A stretch of DNA of 5,529 nt from an uncultured Candidatus Melainabacteria bacterium (GTDB lineage: Bacteria > Cyanobacteriota > Vampirovibrionia > Gastranaerophilales > Gastranaerophilaceae), in NCBI GenBank assembly GCA_937898445.1, contig CALEJY010000239.1:1-5529 (forward strand). The letters run 5' to 3'. Shown here one piece after another: positions 5,041 through 5,529 of the stretch. A model generated the notes under the pieces. That model did not search any database. It saw only the letters and a program-made list of their open reading frames with translations, and was not told the origin of the DNA. Position numbers and translations under genes: made by a program. Position 1 is the first letter of the stretch; each line of letters starts with the position of its first letter.

Positions 5041-5518
5041 ATGCAAGAAATAAAAATTAGAAAAGCAAAAGAAACTGATATAAAATCAATAGATAAATTA
5101 CTTTTTGAAGTGCATAAAGTGCATTCGGATGTTCGACCTGATTTGTTTAAACAAGGTGCTAAAAAATACACTGATGAAGAATTAATTGCAATAATTAATA
5201 ATGACAAAACACCTGTTTTTGTTGCATAAAAAAGATAATAAAATTTTAGGTTATGCTTTTTGTATTCATAAACAATTTTTGAACGACAACAATATGACAG
5301 ATGTTAAAACATTGTATATTGATGATTTGTGCGTAGAAAAAGCTGCTCGTGGGCAACATATTGGGACATTGTTATACAATTATGTAATCAATTTTGCAAA
5401 AGAAAACGGTTATTACAACGTCACTCTAAATGTTTGGGCAGATAATACAAACGCAGTAAAGTTTTATGAAAGTATAGGATTAAAAATCCAAAAAATCGGA
5501 ATGGAAAAGATTTTATAA
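5041..5518 (+). pseudogene. GNAT-family N-acetyltransferase split by a +1 frame change
   Basis: Two adjacent reading frames together make one GNAT enzyme, which would transfer an acetyl group from acetyl-CoA to an unidentified amine. The first part (5041-5229, 62 residues, MQEIKIRKAKETDIKSI to TPVFVA) is the N-terminal strand and helices and includes the RPDLFKQGAKKYT segment common in this subfamily. The second continues in the next frame from 5228 (KKDNKILGYAF), with LYIDDLCVEKAARGQHIG, the acetyl-CoA motif (RGQHIG, about 103-108), then NVWADNTNAVKFYESIGL near the end. Joined, it has 158 residues, normal for the family. One surplus base, for instance in the T5 run 5216-5220 or T5227 beside an A6 run, explains the break. 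An ATG at 5201 in the second frame overlaps the first stop, so a separate C-terminal piece could be made, but it would lack the first part of the fold. It starts 2 nt after pdxA in the same probable operon. Confidence 0.75.
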
Positions 5519-5529
5519 ATTAATTAAAT

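Noticed and set aside
5022..5207. Minus-strand frame with a hydrophobic N-terminal-like stretch
   Set aside because: It is antisense to the GNAT N-terminal coding region, which has clear family resemblance; no start signals.
5216..5234. Programmed +1 frameshift as the primary explanation for the GNAT break
   Set aside because: The GCA-TAA junction lacks the CUU-UGA-like context and upstream Shine-Dalgarno stimulator of prfB, and no reason for regulated GNAT shifting is apparent; mutation or sequence error is simpler.

Overview
The window is AT-rich bacterial DNA with compact gene spacing. The best guess at its source is a member of the Cyanobacteriota, most likely a non-photosynthetic gut or aquatic lineage of the Melainabacteria/Vampirovibrionia type. 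This is inference from two proteins. The threonyl-tRNA synthetase lacks a TGS domain and has the N-terminal layout I remember from cyanobacterial ThrRS. The single-strand binding protein is short, ends just after the OB fold in LGSKRD, and carries the YFESGKV signature I associate with cyanobacterial SSBs. No search was run, so the assignment is tentative.

Left end (1-350). A gene leaves the window to the left: only its first two codons, a strong ribosome binding site and a promoter are visible. It is divergent from a 73-residue Cro/C1-type helix-turn-helix protein. Two identical 17-bp AT-rich repeats lie between them, over the left gene's promoter, and look like tandem operators. A symmetric hairpin with A- and T-tracts on either side terminates both the HTH gene and the convergent thrS.

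Middle (370-2467). thrS on the minus strand is complete and has all editing, zinc and catalytic residues checked. Its promoter is recognisable (TTGCTA, 17 bp, TATAAC), with a perfect 7-3-7 palindrome inside the spacer. A leader of about 108 nt, rich in possible stems, follows. This is the most interesting non-coding stretch: E. coli thrS is known to be autoregulated through tRNA-like leader structure, and this leader could do something similar.

Right (2400-5518). A tightly packed plus-strand set runs ssb, a DUF1537 four-carbon acid-sugar kinase, a PdxA-family dehydrogenase, then a GNAT acetyltransferase. Junctions are 2 nt, an 8-nt overlap and 2 nt, so one transcript is likely. Kinase plus PdxA2-type dehydrogenase is a known pair: it phosphorylates D-threonate or D-erythronate at C4, then oxidises and decarboxylates the product to dihydroxyacetone phosphate. 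A link to vitamin B6 synthesis, PdxA's other role, is the main alternative. The GNAT gene is split by a single-base frame change and is probably a pseudogene or an assembly error.

I see no tRNA, rRNA, CRISPR array, insertion sequence or phage module. Most of the window is ordinary. The points worth following are the thrS leader, the tandem repeats at the left end, the ssb-led sugar-acid operon and the broken acetyltransferase.
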